Source: Saprospiraceae bacterium UBA7687 (lineage in GTDB: Bacteria > Bacteroidota > Bacteroidia > Chitinophagales > Saprospiraceae). Taken from it: DNA of 64,000 nucleotides. Both the position numbers and the translations under genes were made by a program. Shown here in pieces: positions 53,827 through 63,871 of the stretch. The stretch is from contig DLGT01000124.1 in the NCBI GenBank assembly GCA_002482845.1, forward strand, positions 60,326 through 124,325. Reading direction: 5' to 3'. The notes beneath the pieces were generated by a model, which saw only the letters and a program-made list of their open reading frames with translations, made no database searches and was not told the origin of the DNA. Position 1 is the stretch's first letter. Each line of letters opens with the position of its first letter.

Positions 53827-56800
53827 ATGAAACAACTTTTACTAAGCATTTCACTCATGTTTTTTGGGTTCACTTTGGTCCACGGACAAAGGACGATCTC
53901 AGGAAAAGTCACTGATACATCCGGAGACGGATTGATAGGTGCAAACGTCATTGCCAAAGAAGTGGCAGGATTAGGAACGATTACTGATGTAGATGGTAAT
54001 TATGTCCTAAAGATATCTAACGATGTCAAAACTTTACTCATTAGTTACACAGGGTACGAAAGCCAAGAAATTAGCATCAGTAGTAGCAACACACTGAATG
54101 TTACTTTATCTGAAGGTAAGCTTCTAGAAGAGGTAGTCGTAGTAGGTTATGGTACTCAGATCAAATCTCAACTAACGGGCAATATCGCCAAAGTATCAGG
54201 TGACGCCATTCAGAATGCCCCTGTACCTTCGATTCAAGAAGCCCTTCAAGGTAGAGCTGCGGGTGTATTTATCGAATCATCTAATGGTAAGACAGGTGGT
54301 GCGAACAGGATGAGAATCAGGGGTTCATCATCTATTTCTGCCAGCAATCAACCTTTGTTTGTAGTAGATGGAATTCCATTATCTACTGAGTCACTGAATA
54401 GTACTGGAGCTGCTCTAAATCCTTTATCAGATATCAATTCTAATGATATCGAGTCTGTAGAAATCCTAAAAGATGCATCAGCAGGTGCCATTTATGGTTC
54501 GCGTGCAGCAAATGGTGTAGTCTTAATTACCACCAAAAAAGGTAAAGAGGGCATATCGAAAATTAACTTTAATCTTCAAACAGGATTCAGTAGTCCAACC
54601 AATAAAAGAGAATTTATGAACTCTGATGAGTTTATAGAATATTTCAGACATGCTGCGGCAAACTCTGATGTTCTAGAAGGTGATACTTTTTGGGCAGGAT
54701 TTGTGGAAGGAAGGTTTGATAGATATTCAGGACCTGCAGGTGATCTGGATGATAATGGAATATTCAAATGGGTAGATCAGCCTGTAAATACCAATTGGCA
54801 AGATCAAGCGTTCAGAACTGGTAGAAGTCTACTTGCAGATATTTCTGCGCAAGGTGGTACGGATAAACTTAAATATTACGCTAGTGGTGCAGTAAATAGA
54901 ACGGAAGGAATGCTTGTTTCTAATGGTTTTGAGAGAATAAGCAGCAGACTAAACCTTGATAGTAAAGTAAATAGCTGGATTGATGTAGGATTGAATTTTA
55001 GCTTGGCTCGTACCATTATAGAGCAAGTGGCTGCGGATAATGCTTTCTCTACACCATTACAGTTAGTAGCGTTGTCTCCTATTACGCCTGTAAGAGACGA
55101 AGATGGCAATCTTTACAATACGCCAGTAACCACATACTACAATGGTCTAATTGACACAGAAGATGCACAAAGAAAAATCACCAACTTTAGATCTATCACA
55201 AACGGATACATAAACTTCAAACTTTCAGAAGGATTAAACTGGAGAAGTGAGTTGGGATATGATTTGTACAACCTTAAAGAGAATGCATTTTATGGTTCTA
55301 AAACAGAGGTCGGTCTTCCATTTAATGGTTTCGGTCTGGCAAATTATGGTCAAACACAAAACCTTAATACAAAGTCATATCTAAGTTATGTGACGGATTT
55401 TTCTGAACTTGGTCTGAATGCAACTGCCGGTATTGAATACCAAAAAACTGATGTAGATAATGCTTTAGTTGAAGCAAGAATGTTTCCTACTGATGATTTG
55501 AAAACACTAGCAAGTGCAGCAGAAGTAGCTACAGGAACTTCTAGTTTTACAGAGTTCAGTTTCTTATCTTACTTTTCAAGATTAAACTTTGATTATCAAA
55601 ATAAGTATCTTTTGACATTATCTGGAAGGGTAGATGGATCATCACGTTTTGGAGAAAACAAAAGATATGGATTTTTCCCAGCTGTATCCGTAGGTTATGT
55701 ATTATCTGAAGAAGATTTTATGAAAGATAGTAAAGTTTTCAGTTTCTTAAAAGTGAGAGCAAGTTATGGTACTACGGGTAATGCTGGCATCGGTAATTTC
55801 CAACACTTAGGACTATATGGCTCAGGATCTTATAACAACCAACCTGGTCTTAGGCCTACACAAATTCCAAACCCTGATTTAGGATGGGAAGTAACCACTC
55901 AATTAGATTTGGGTTTTGACTTTGGAATTTTAAAAGATAGAATCAACGGTGAGATTGACTATTATGTTAAAAACACTTCAGATTTATTATTAGATGTGCC
56001 AGTACCAGGTACTTCTGGATTTACCACACAAACCCAAAATATTGGTGCAGTAACCAATAAAGGGGTAGAACTTGTGCTCAACAGTACAAACTTAACAGGA
56101 GATTTTAAATGGAGTACAAGCTTTAATATAGCCTATAACAAAAATGAAGTGACAAGTCTCGGAGATCAACAACTTATAGATGGTGGAAGCTCAAGATTTA
56201 TGAATGTTGTTCAAGTCGGTCAACCTTTGGGCGTCTTTTATGGTGCTGAATATGCTGGTGTAGATACACAAAATGGGGATGCTCTTTGGTATATTAATGA
56301 TCCTGAACTCAATGATGCTGATACGACAACCAATGATTTCAGTGCGGCAAATTTTGTGGTTTTGGGCAATCCTACACCTGAAATTATTGGTGGTCTTACA
56401 AATACTTTTGGCTATAAGGGATTTGATCTGTCATTCACTTTCCAAGGAGTTGCAGGAAATGATATCCATTTAGCTGGGGATTCATTTATGGCTTGTAATG
56501 GTTGTTGGTTTGATAATCAAACAAGAGATCAATTAAAATCATGGAGAAATCCAGGTGATGTTACCAATGTACCACAAGCGAGATTGGGATATTCTAATGG
56601 TGATCAAGCTAGAAGTAGTAGATATCTTTCTGATGGATCATATCTTAGACTGAGATCTCTTACTTTTGGATATGATTTTCCAAAATCTTTGATTAAAAAG
56701 AGAGGGTTGGATAAACTAAGATTGTATGTCCAAGGTCAGAATTTATTGACATTTACAAAGTATATTGGTTGGGATCCAGAAGTGTCGACAGATTTTGCAG

Positions 56801-56883
56801 TGGACAACGTAATATCTGGCGTAGATTTTTATTCCGCTCCACAGCCAAAGACCATTACTTTTGGATTGAATGTAGGTTTTTAA
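53827..56883 (+). CDS. SusC/RagA-type TonB-linked outer-membrane transporter 2
   Basis: A transporter of 1018 residues from the ATG starting MKQLLLSISLMFFGFTLVHG; an in-frame start 29 codons earlier lies in the leader. N-terminal carboxypeptidase D-like domain (TISGKVTDTSGDGLIGANV), TonB-box-like EEVVVVGYGTQ, plug with MRIRGSSSISASNQPLFVVDG and ESVEILKDASAGAIYGSRAA, then the barrel ending KTITFGLNVGF. The N-terminal domain is clearly closer to that of transporter 1 than the rest is. Forms a pair with the next gene. Confidence 0.93.
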   Translation: MKQLLLSISLMFFGFTLVHGQRTISGKVTDTSGDGLIGANVIAKEVAGLGTITDVDGNYVLKISNDVKTLLISYTGYESQEISISSSNTLNVTLSEGKLLEEVVVVGYGTQIKSQLTGNIAKVSGDAIQNAPVPSIQEALQGRAAGVFIESSNGKTGGANRMRIRGSSSISASNQPLFVVDGIPLSTESLNSTGAALNPLSDINSNDIESVEILKDASAGAIYGSRAANGVVLITTKKGKEGISKINFNLQTGFSSPTNKREFMNSDEFIEYFRHAAANSDVLEGDTFWAGFVEGRFDRYSGPAGDLDDNGIFKWVDQPVNTNWQDQAFRTGRSLLADISAQGGTDKLKYYASGAVNRTEGMLVSNGFERISSRLNLDSKVNSWIDVGLNFSLARTIIEQVAADNAFSTPLQLVALSPITPVRDEDGNLYNTPVTTYYNGLIDTEDAQRKITNFRSITNGYINFKLSEGLNWRSELGYDLYNLKENAFYGSKTEVGLPFNGFGLANYGQTQNLNTKSYLSYVTDFSELGLNATAGIEYQKTDVDNALVEARMFPTDDLKTLASAAEVATGTSSFTEFSFLSYFSRLNFDYQNKYLLTLSGRVDGSSRFGENKRYGFFPAVSVGYVLSEEDFMKDSKVFSFLKVRASYGTTGNAGIGNFQHLGLYGSGSYNNQPGLRPTQIPNPDLGWEVTTQLDLGFDFGILKDRINGEIDYYVKNTSDLLLDVPVPGTSGFTTQTQNIGAVTNKGVELVLNSTNLTGDFKWSTSFNIAYNKNEVTSLGDQQLIDGGSSRFMNVVQVGQPLGVFYGAEYAGVDTQNGDALWYINDPELNDADTTTNDFSAANFVVLGNPTPEIIGGLTNTFGYKGFDLSFTFQGVAGNDIHLAGDSFMACNGCWFDNQTRDQLKSWRNPGDVTNVPQARLGYSNGDQARSSRYLSDGSYLRLRSLTFGYDFPKSLIKKRGLDKLRLYVQGQNLLTFTKYIGWDPEVSTDFAVDNVISGVDFYSAPQPKTITFGLNVGF

Positions 56884-56912
56884 TATAATTCTTAATAAAT
56901 AAAAATAAACAG

Positions 56913-58256
56913 ATGAAAAATAAAATATTGATATATCTCTTTTCATTTAGCACAATTGGTCTTTTCCATTCGTGTGCAGACAATTTAGGGCTAGAACCAG
57001 CACAAAGCATTAGTGAAAATATTGTTTTAGATACCGATCGTAACGTCAAAAATGTGCTAAACGGAGCTTATAGTGTCCTCCAACGAGGGGCAATCTATGG
57101 TGGTGAGATCATAAGAAATGGTGAACTATTAGCTGGTGATGGTGAGATCCTTTTTGTGGGAACTTTCGGTGGCCCAAGACAGATTTTTAACAAACAAATG
57201 ATTGCAGAAAACGAAGATGTCAGACGTCAGTGGACAGATAGTTACAATGCTATCAATGTCGTAAATAATGTGTTGACTGCAATACCAGTTGTAAATGAAG
57301 ATGACAGAGACAGGGTAGAAGGTGAAGCATTATTTATCAGAGGCATGGTATATTTTGATTTAGTCCGTTATTATGCAAAAACTTACGAATCAGGCCAATC
57401 AAATACTCAGCCTGGCGTTCCACTTGTACTCACACCTACAAGAGGCATTGATGCAAGCAATTCTTTGTCTAGAAACAGTGTAGAAGAAGTTTATACGCAA
57501 GTATTAGCTGACCTTACTCGTGCGGTTTCGTTACTTCCTGCTACAAATGGTATTTCAGCTACATCTGGTGCTGCCAATGCATTATTAGCTAGAGTATATT
57601 TACAAAAAGGTGATTTTGCCAAAGCTAGAGATGCTGCAAATACGGTAATCGAATCAGGAGAATATATATTAAAAAATGATTATGCGTCTGTATTTAATGC
57701 TGATGTTGCTGGTTCAGAAGATATTTTTGCGATTGAATTTACATCGCAAGATGTAGCTGCGTCGACTACAGAGTTTTGGTCTATTCCACAATTTGGTGGT
57801 AGAGATGGTGATATTGAAATATTACCTGGTCACCTAGCTTTATATGATGCTGATGATGAGAGATTGGCACTATTTTTTGAAGGTGCAGCGGCAATTAGAT
57901 CAGGCAAATGGAATAATCAATTTGGTGTGGTCAATTTATTCAGACTTGCAGAGATGTATCTAATTAGGGCTGAAACTAATCTAAGATTGGGTACAAGTAT
58001 TGGAGCGACTCCTTTGAGTGATTACAATACCATCCATACTCGTGCAGGTTTAGCTGCAAAAAACAATATTTCTCTTGTAGACATTATATCAGAAAAACGT
58101 CTCGAATTGGCACATGAAGGTCATAAAATACATGAACACAAAAGGTTAAAACTTGATGTGGGAGATTTACCTTACAATGATCCTAAATTGATATTTCCAA
58201 TCCCTGCTAGAGAATTAGAATCAAATCCTAATTTAACTCAGAATGATGGATACTAA
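56913..58256 (+). CDS. SusD/RagB-like surface lipoprotein 2
   Basis: A 447-residue lipoprotein with lipobox LFHSC (Cys21). It has the classical SusD (RagB) pattern: LGLEPAQSISENIVLDTDRNVKNVLNGAYSVL (broken into LGLEPAQSIS and NVLNGAYSVL), EGEALFIRGMVYFDLVRYYAK, ALLARVYLQKGDFAKARDAANTVI (TPR) and the C-terminal KRLELAHEGHKIHEHKRL with FPIPARELESNPNLTQNDGY. It belongs to the canonical SusD group and thus differs from lipoprotein 1. It lies 29 bp after transporter 2. Confidence 0.93.
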   Translation: MKNKILIYLFSFSTIGLFHSCADNLGLEPAQSISENIVLDTDRNVKNVLNGAYSVLQRGAIYGGEIIRNGELLAGDGEILFVGTFGGPRQIFNKQMIAENEDVRRQWTDSYNAINVVNNVLTAIPVVNEDDRDRVEGEALFIRGMVYFDLVRYYAKTYESGQSNTQPGVPLVLTPTRGIDASNSLSRNSVEEVYTQVLADLTRAVSLLPATNGISATSGAANALLARVYLQKGDFAKARDAANTVIESGEYILKNDYASVFNADVAGSEDIFAIEFTSQDVAASTTEFWSIPQFGGRDGDIEILPGHLALYDADDERLALFFEGAAAIRSGKWNNQFGVVNLFRLAEMYLIRAETNLRLGTSIGATPLSDYNTIHTRAGLAAKNNISLVDIISEKRLELAHEGHKIHEHKRLKLDVGDLPYNDPKLIFPIPARELESNPNLTQNDGY

Positions 58257-58283
58257 AAGATAAGTATCATTAAAATTTAATTT

Positions 58284-58321
58284 AAAAAGCTCGGCTTAAT
58301 TCATTTTAAGTCGGGCTTTTT
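58284..58321 (+). terminator. Intrinsic terminator of SusC/SusD operon 2
   Basis: Stem of 16 bp with two G-U pairs (AAAAAGCTCGGCTTAA / TTAAGTCGGGCTTTTT), 6-nt loop, followed by T-rich sequence. It lies 27 bp past the SusD stop codon. Confidence 0.88.
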
Positions 58322-58463
58322 ATTTTTATAACGATAAGTCCATCGAATGAATGCGCTTCTTATTCAAGGGGTTATATTATTTTTATTTGCTTAATTGCTA
58401 GATTCGGCATAATTTTGGATGTAACATACTATTGATATAATTATATAATTTTTAAGTCAGCGT

Positions 58464-61400
58464 ATGAAACCCACAAATGTACTCTTAACAGCGTGTTTTT
58501 TCATCTTTAGTTTGTTGTCACTTACTGCACAAGAACTTAAATGGATATACAAAGTAGGTGGACCAACTGCCGATTATGGTAATGGTATTGCCACTGATTC
58601 TGACCAAAGTGTGTATGATATCACTAACTTTATGGGTACGGTCAATGTGGGCATCGGTCTATCATACACATCACGTGGTGGTGAAGACATCTTGATCAGG
58701 AAAAGTAGTACTTTAGGACTACTGCAATGGGTTCGTCAACTTGGTGGAGCTAGGTCTGACATAGGTTATGATATTGCTACGGACTTAGAAGATAATATTT
58801 TTGTAGTAGGTACTTTTCAAGATTCACTCTATTTTGGAAATCAAGTAATATTATCTGGAACTGGTAATGCTATATTTTCTTTCATCATTAAGTTGAATTC
58901 AGAAGGGCAGATATTATGGTCTAGAAAATTGGATTCGAGTGTCTCTGTTACTGCCAAATCTGTCACTGCAGGTCTAGCTGAAGAGTTGCTTGTCACTGGT
59001 CAGTTTGAAGGTAATGCAATCTTTGGTTCTGGTCAAGCTGAATTTAATGCTACTAGCAATGGTGGCACTGATATATTTATTCTCAAATTGAATGGCAGTT
59101 CGAGTCAACCCATCAAATTGAGTCAGATAGGAGGACTTGATCATGAGTTTATCCATCAACATAGTAGAGATATCCAAAATAATATTCTATTGACAGGAGA
59201 CTTTAGAAACTTTGTTGATTTAGATCCAGGAGTAGGTGTAGCGCAGTTTAATACAAAAGGAATCACCGATGCATTTGTACTAAAGTTAAATGCAAATGCA
59301 GAGTTTCTTTGGGCTAAGACCTTTGGAAGTACTGGTGTGGATTATGGACATTCAGTGATCGCAGATCAGTCCTTAAATGTCATTCTTACGGGTAGATATT
59401 CTGAGACTGTAGATTTTGGTGGGCCACTTTTTAATAGAACATCCAAAGGTGGAACAGATGCTTTTTTGGTAAAGATGGATCAAAATGGAAACACGCTTTG
59501 GACCAATAGTTATGGAGACGCAATGAATGACCAAGGAAATAAGCTTTTAGCAAATAATACAGGAATCATATACCTAGCAGGGCTTTATAGAGGAACTGTC
59601 GATTTTAATTTAGCATTCGATAGAAAAAATGAGAGCATTTCCAATGGTGGGGCAGATGGATTTATTTTAGTTTTAAACCATGACGGTACGTATAATGAAC
59701 ATTATGATCTTGGTGGCATGGCCAATGAACAGATCAATGATTTAGCTCTAAAAAGTAATGGTGAGTTGATTTCTGTAGGTGGTTTCGGAGCTATTGTTGA
59801 TTTTGATCCTACATCATCTGAAATTAATATTATATCTAGCGGTGGACTCGATGCTTTTATGTCCAATGTTTTTATTTGTGTAAACCCTTACATTAAAAAC
59901 GTAAGAGCTGTAAAATCAGAACTTTGCGAAGGTGAAAGAGCCGTAGTGCAAATTGTAGAAGGTTACTTAAATAGTGCTACTCAATGGTCATGGCAAAGAG
60001 ATAGTTGTGAAAATATCACCTTTGCAAGTGGTACATTTATAGATCAGAACATTACTAAAAATACAACGTATTATCTAAAAGGGTGGGGCGGCTGTGTGCT
60101 CAATGATGAATGTAAAAGAATAGACATCAGTATATTTACAGATAGTTTGGTGTATCAGGATATTGCTTTATGTGAAGGCGATACACTTTCAGTCGGGAAT
60201 AGTAGATATACTTCGGCTGGCGTTTTTATTGATACACTTTCATCTAATGCAGGTTGTGACAGTATCGTAGTCAGTGAAATCAGCCTTTTTCCTAAGTACA
60301 ATACGATTAATACCTATACCATTTGTACAGGAGATACTGTAAGGGTGGGATCATCTGCGTATACACTAGCAGGTACTTTTGTGGATGTATTTCCTTCTGT
60401 AAATGGATGTGATAGTACCATTATTTCAAGTATTACCTTACTTCCAGCTACGATAGAAAATGCAGATGTTGTTATTTGTGAAGGAGATAGTATCACCGTA
60501 GGAGAAGAGACATATACATCGGCAGGAACTTATATACAATCTTCAATAGGGTCCAATGGTTGTGAAGACTTATTGATCGTCAAAGTATCGGTACTAGAAA
60601 CCGAATTTGAAAATTATGTCATATTATGTCAAGGAGACAGTACACGTGTAGGAACTTCTATTTATAAAATTGCAGGCAGCTATATTGATACATTGGAATC
60701 TTCTTTTGGTTGTGATAGTATCATTCAGACGAATCTGACCATTTTGCAGAACTCAAGCTTTACCCAAGATTTGGCCATTTGCAATGGTGATAGTGTGGTT
60801 GTGGGTAGTAGTGTTTATCGATTGACGGGCAATTATGTGGATACATTAGTAAATGCTGTAGGCTGTGATAGTTTGGTATTTACTGATTTAAGGATCCTAG
60901 TATCTCCTATCGTAGTGACAAATTTTTATGCTATTTGCGAAGGAGATAGTATTTCTGTAGGTGGTAATGTATACAAATTTGCAGGTTTATATACAGATAC
61001 AATAACTACTATAGCAGGTTGTGATAGTATCATAAATACTGATATTGATGTGACTCAGAAGTTTTTCCCAGAGTCCAGAAGTATTTGTTTTGGAGACTCA
61101 GTAACCGTGGGAGATACGACATTTTTTGAAACGGGCATCTACACATATGTATTTGAAAATCCTGAAGGCTGTGACAGTATTGTTATATTGAATTTGGAAG
61201 TATTCCCTAATTATAGTGAGGAAAATGAGTTTCTAATTTGCCCTGGAGATGTTATAAATGTGGGAGATAATGTATACACCCAACCAGGTAGTTATATAGA
61301 TACTCTACGGACATTAAATGGCTGTGATAGTATTGTAACCACCATCATTGACTGGAATCATGTCTTCACAGAGTTGTCATTTGAGATTTGTGAAGGTGAC

Positions 61401-62129
61401 AGTGTCCAAGTAAATGGCAAAGTATTTAAAGATGCAGGTACCTATTCAGAAGTCATACTCAAGGCTAATGGTTGTGATAGTACGGTCAATTTTAGCTTGA
61501 CAGTATTTCCAAAGTTTGAAACCAATTTGGTATTTGAAATATGCAAAGGCGGACAGGTGGTTGTGGGCAATAGTACCTATTTTAATGAAGGCAATTATGC
61601 AGAGACCTTGCAATCAGAGAATGGCTGTGATAGTATCGTTTATTTCCAGATTATCATTATTAATTTTACACCGTTTGTATTTGTAGAGCGTGATACTTTG
61701 AAGTCTATTTTTGTAGAAGATGCCCAGTATCAGTGGTATGAATGTGTGAATGGGTCGCGTGTAGAAATCTTTGGAGCTAAAAACTTTGAGTTACGTGTAC
61801 CTAAATCAGGAAGTTATGCTCTTGGCATTACCTATAAGGGTTGTACCTATTTTAGCACCTGTCTAGATGTGATTATTTCTAGTTCTGAAAATACGATTAT
61901 TGATAAAACAAAAGTATTTCCAAATCCAGTCATCGATAAGTTACACTTGAATAACAATCAATATACTCATGCAGAAATTATCTCTGTAAATGGGACGGTA
62001 GCACTATCCGTAAAACTTATAGAAGGGTTTAATGCCATTGATATGTCAGATCTTAAGATAGGATTTTATATACTGAAACTTACTGGTAAAACCCAAAAGA
62101 GCGAATACCACAGCATTGTCAAACAATAA
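58464..62129 (+). CDS. T9SS-secreted protein with SBBP-type propeller and ten 51-residue repeats
   Basis: A 1221-residue surface or secreted protein. Signal peptide about 1-22 (ending LTAQ). Residues ~30-465 have beta-propeller-like SBBP repeats (GGxxxDxGxxIATD, VVGTF, WVRQLGG). Residues ~470-565 are a Cys-containing linker. Residues 570-1073 hold ten repeats of about 51 residues, each starting CxGDSxxVG and containing GCDS. The C-terminus (about 1145-1221; VFPNPVIDKLHL, GFYILKL) is a type A T9SS sorting domain. Adhesion or matrix role is likely. Confidence 0.85.
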   Translation: MKPTNVLLTACFFIFSLLSLTAQELKWIYKVGGPTADYGNGIATDSDQSVYDITNFMGTVNVGIGLSYTSRGGEDILIRKSSTLGLLQWVRQLGGARSDIGYDIATDLEDNIFVVGTFQDSLYFGNQVILSGTGNAIFSFIIKLNSEGQILWSRKLDSSVSVTAKSVTAGLAEELLVTGQFEGNAIFGSGQAEFNATSNGGTDIFILKLNGSSSQPIKLSQIGGLDHEFIHQHSRDIQNNILLTGDFRNFVDLDPGVGVAQFNTKGITDAFVLKLNANAEFLWAKTFGSTGVDYGHSVIADQSLNVILTGRYSETVDFGGPLFNRTSKGGTDAFLVKMDQNGNTLWTNSYGDAMNDQGNKLLANNTGIIYLAGLYRGTVDFNLAFDRKNESISNGGADGFILVLNHDGTYNEHYDLGGMANEQINDLALKSNGELISVGGFGAIVDFDPTSSEINIISSGGLDAFMSNVFICVNPYIKNVRAVKSELCEGERAVVQIVEGYLNSATQWSWQRDSCENITFASGTFIDQNITKNTTYYLKGWGGCVLNDECKRIDISIFTDSLVYQDIALCEGDTLSVGNSRYTSAGVFIDTLSSNAGCDSIVVSEISLFPKYNTINTYTICTGDTVRVGSSAYTLAGTFVDVFPSVNGCDSTIISSITLLPATIENADVVICEGDSITVGEETYTSAGTYIQSSIGSNGCEDLLIVKVSVLETEFENYVILCQGDSTRVGTSIYKIAGSYIDTLESSFGCDSIIQTNLTILQNSSFTQDLAICNGDSVVVGSSVYRLTGNYVDTLVNAVGCDSLVFTDLRILVSPIVVTNFYAICEGDSISVGGNVYKFAGLYTDTITTIAGCDSIINTDIDVTQKFFPESRSICFGDSVTVGDTTFFETGIYTYVFENPEGCDSIVILNLEVFPNYSEENEFLICPGDVINVGDNVYTQPGSYIDTLRTLNGCDSIVTTIIDWNHVFTELSFEICEGDSVQVNGKVFKDAGTYSEVILKANGCDSTVNFSLTVFPKFETNLVFEICKGGQVVVGNSTYFNEGNYAETLQSENGCDSIVYFQIIIINFTPFVFVERDTLKSIFVEDAQYQWYECVNGSRVEIFGAKNFELRVPKSGSYALGITYKGCTYFSTCLDVIISSSENTIIDKTKVFPNPVIDKLHLNNNQYTHAEIISVNGTVALSVKLIEGFNAIDMSDLKIGFYILKLTGKTQKSEYHSIVKQ
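60171..61680 (+). repeat. Ten coding repeats (about 152 bp each)
   Basis: Within the T9SS protein, units begin at Cys570, then every ~51 residues to Cys1027. Each unit has two cysteines (CxGD start and GCDS), likely one disulfide per unit. The third unit has GCED in place of GCDS, and the tenth starts CKGG in place of CxGD. DNA identity between units is modest, so the repeats are old and not freshly amplified. Confidence 0.85.
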
Positions 62130-62191
62130 AACATATTTGACTTTTGATTGTATTTGTATTTTAGTTTCATAATACATTATCAGTATTCAAT

Positions 62192-62926
62192 ATGCCATCG
62201 ACAATGACACCAAACGAAGTTTTTAAGTTTAAAGCTTTTGACATCATCCAAGATCACTGTACCATGAAAGTCAATACAGACGGCGTGATGTTAGGTGCAT
62301 GGAGTGATGTATGTGGTAAGAAAAAAGCCCTAGACATTGGCACGGGAACAGGCGTTATTGCATTAATGTTGGCCCAAAAAAGTGAGGATTTAGATGTAGT
62401 AGGAATTGATATAGATTCGGACTCATGTCGACAAGCGGAAATAAATGCCAAACAAAGCAAATTTAAAGATCAAGTGGAAATTAAAGAGATATCTTTGCAA
62501 GCTTTTGCATTGGGATCAACACCTATGTATGATTTAATAATCAGCAATCCACCATTTTTTACGGGTGGTACTTTTTCTTCCAATGAAAATAAAGCAAATG
62601 TACGTCATACCATCAAGTTGTCTCACATAGATTTGTTACAATCTGTCAAAAAACTATTACATCATGATGGTCATTTTGATGTAGTGCTACCTTACTTAGA
62701 AGGGTTGAGATTTGTAGAAATGGCAGGTAAATATGATTTGTATTTACATAGGATGACAGAAGTCAGATCTAGGTCAGATCGCAATATTGAAAGGTTATTA
62801 CTCCGGTTTGGTTTGTTACAAATGCCAAATCCTATCCAAGATTCATTAATTGTCTATTTCGGAGATACCAAACAATATACAGAAGAATTTACAATTCTTA
62901 CCAAAGCTTTTTACTTAAACATGTAA
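62192..62926 (+). CDS. trmN6: tRNA1(Val) (adenine-37-N6)-methyltransferase TrmN6
   Basis: A 244-residue methyltransferase of the YfiC type, which makes m6A37 in tRNA-Val. Motif I is ALDIGTGTGVIALMLAQ (about 46-62), the catalytic NPPFF is in IISNPPFFTGG, and the N-terminus FKFKAFDIIQDHCTMKVNTDGVMLGAW is family-typical. It sits between the T9SS protein and convergent lptE. Confidence 0.9.
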   Translation: MPSTMTPNEVFKFKAFDIIQDHCTMKVNTDGVMLGAWSDVCGKKKALDIGTGTGVIALMLAQKSEDLDVVGIDIDSDSCRQAEINAKQSKFKDQVEIKEISLQAFALGSTPMYDLIISNPPFFTGGTFSSNENKANVRHTIKLSHIDLLQSVKKLLHHDGHFDVVLPYLEGLRFVEMAGKYDLYLHRMTEVRSRSDRNIERLLLRFGLLQMPNPIQDSLIVYFGDTKQYTEEFTILTKAFYLNM

Positions 62927-62932
62927 TAATGA

Positions 62933-63463
62933 CTACCATCCTGCAAAGGCTTTATTAAAGATATCTTCCATGATTTGTTTGAATATATCATTGATCAAAC
63001 TTTCTTGCAGTGACAAAAAGTCTTGATCTGAAGCGAAGGTCTTAAAAAAGCTGAAAGTCTGTTTCCATGATTTTGTCTCATCTACATTATTGGTATAAGT
63101 GACAGAAACCCTGATTTCAAATCTGTTAAGCGCGACTGTATTTCCAGCTTGTGGTGCTTCGGGAATGAGCGTGAAATCTGTAATGGTCCCAGAAAATTCA
63201 ATATCAGCATTTTCTTCTCGGTACAAAAGTCTAGATTCGTTTCTGACCTTTGCGCGCAATGCTTCGGCAAATCTTTGGTTCAAATCACCTGGCGCACTTG
63301 ATGCTGTCAATTGGAAATTATCTACGTAATATGTATTTACATCAGGGGGAATAGCGATTCCTTTGAAACTGTAACAACCAGATAAGCTGAAACAAATGAT
63401 CATAACATAAAAAAAAACTTTCTTCAAAACAAACTCATTTATCGTTGATAATACACGTACCAT
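62933..63463 (-). CDS. lptE: LPS-assembly lipoprotein LptE
   Basis: A 176-residue lipoprotein with lipobox SLSGC (about Cys30). The Bacteroidota LptE pattern is visible: YSFKGIAIPPDVNTYYVDNF, LNQRFAEALRAKVRNESRL, ADIEFSGTITDFTLIP and a helical end IFKQIMEDIFNKAFAGW. LptE plugs the LptD barrel that inserts LPS in the outer membrane. The start at 63463 gives a long 29-residue leader; a shorter one from the inner Met is possible. Convergent with trmN6, with 6 bp between. Confidence 0.82.
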   Translation of the reverse strand: MVRVLSTINEFVLKKVFFYVMIICFSLSGCYSFKGIAIPPDVNTYYVDNFQLTASSAPGDLNQRFAEALRAKVRNESRLLYREENADIEFSGTITDFTLIPEAPQAGNTVALNRFEIRVSVTYTNNVDETKSWKQTFSFFKTFASDQDFLSLQESLINDIFKQIMEDIFNKAFAGW

Positions 63464-63574
63464 GAAAGAACGAAAAAAACTGTTGATTTGTTTTTCCTTT
63501 GATGCTTGTAAACTTGGTTAACGTTCAAAGTTTTGCTTTTTAACCAATTATACGTTTGAATATCATAAATAGAA

Positions 63575-63653
63575 AAGTACCTTTAGGTACGGCATATAGG
63601 TAGAAAAAAGAATAACGGACACAATTCTAGTCCCGTAGGGACGACATATTTAA
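63575..63653. repeat. Hairpin repeat C, copy 1
   Basis: Two hairpins, GTACC-TTTA-GGTAC and GTCCC-GTA-GGGAC, separated by ~40 bp (GGCATATAGGTAGAAAAAAG, AATAACGGACACA). The copy at 63795 is almost identical. The 537-bp right end of the window contains these two copies, a CACTAAG/CACAAAGGA-type short repeat (about 63690-63728) and no credible gene. Confidence 0.75.
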
Positions 63654-63794
63654 TTACAATATTTCAGAAGGGACGCCATAAGATTTTACCACTAAGTTCA
63701 CAAAGGATTCACTAAGGAACACTAAGTTTTGGTATCAATGAGATAATGTAGGCTAAGTTTATAAGGCTTTCGATTGATTTGAAATACCAGTTTA

Positions 63795-63871
63795 AAGTAC
63801 CTTTAGGTACGGCATATAGGTAGAAAAAGAATAACGGACACACATCTAGTCCCGTATGGACGACATATTTA
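63795..63871. repeat. Hairpin repeat C, copy 2
   Basis: Same as copy 1 apart from a one-base shorter A-run, a few substitutions and one stem mismatch (GTCCCGTATGGAC). Direct orientation, 220 bp from copy 1. This style of repeat is frequent between Bacteroidota genes and often marks REP-like elements. Confidence 0.75.
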
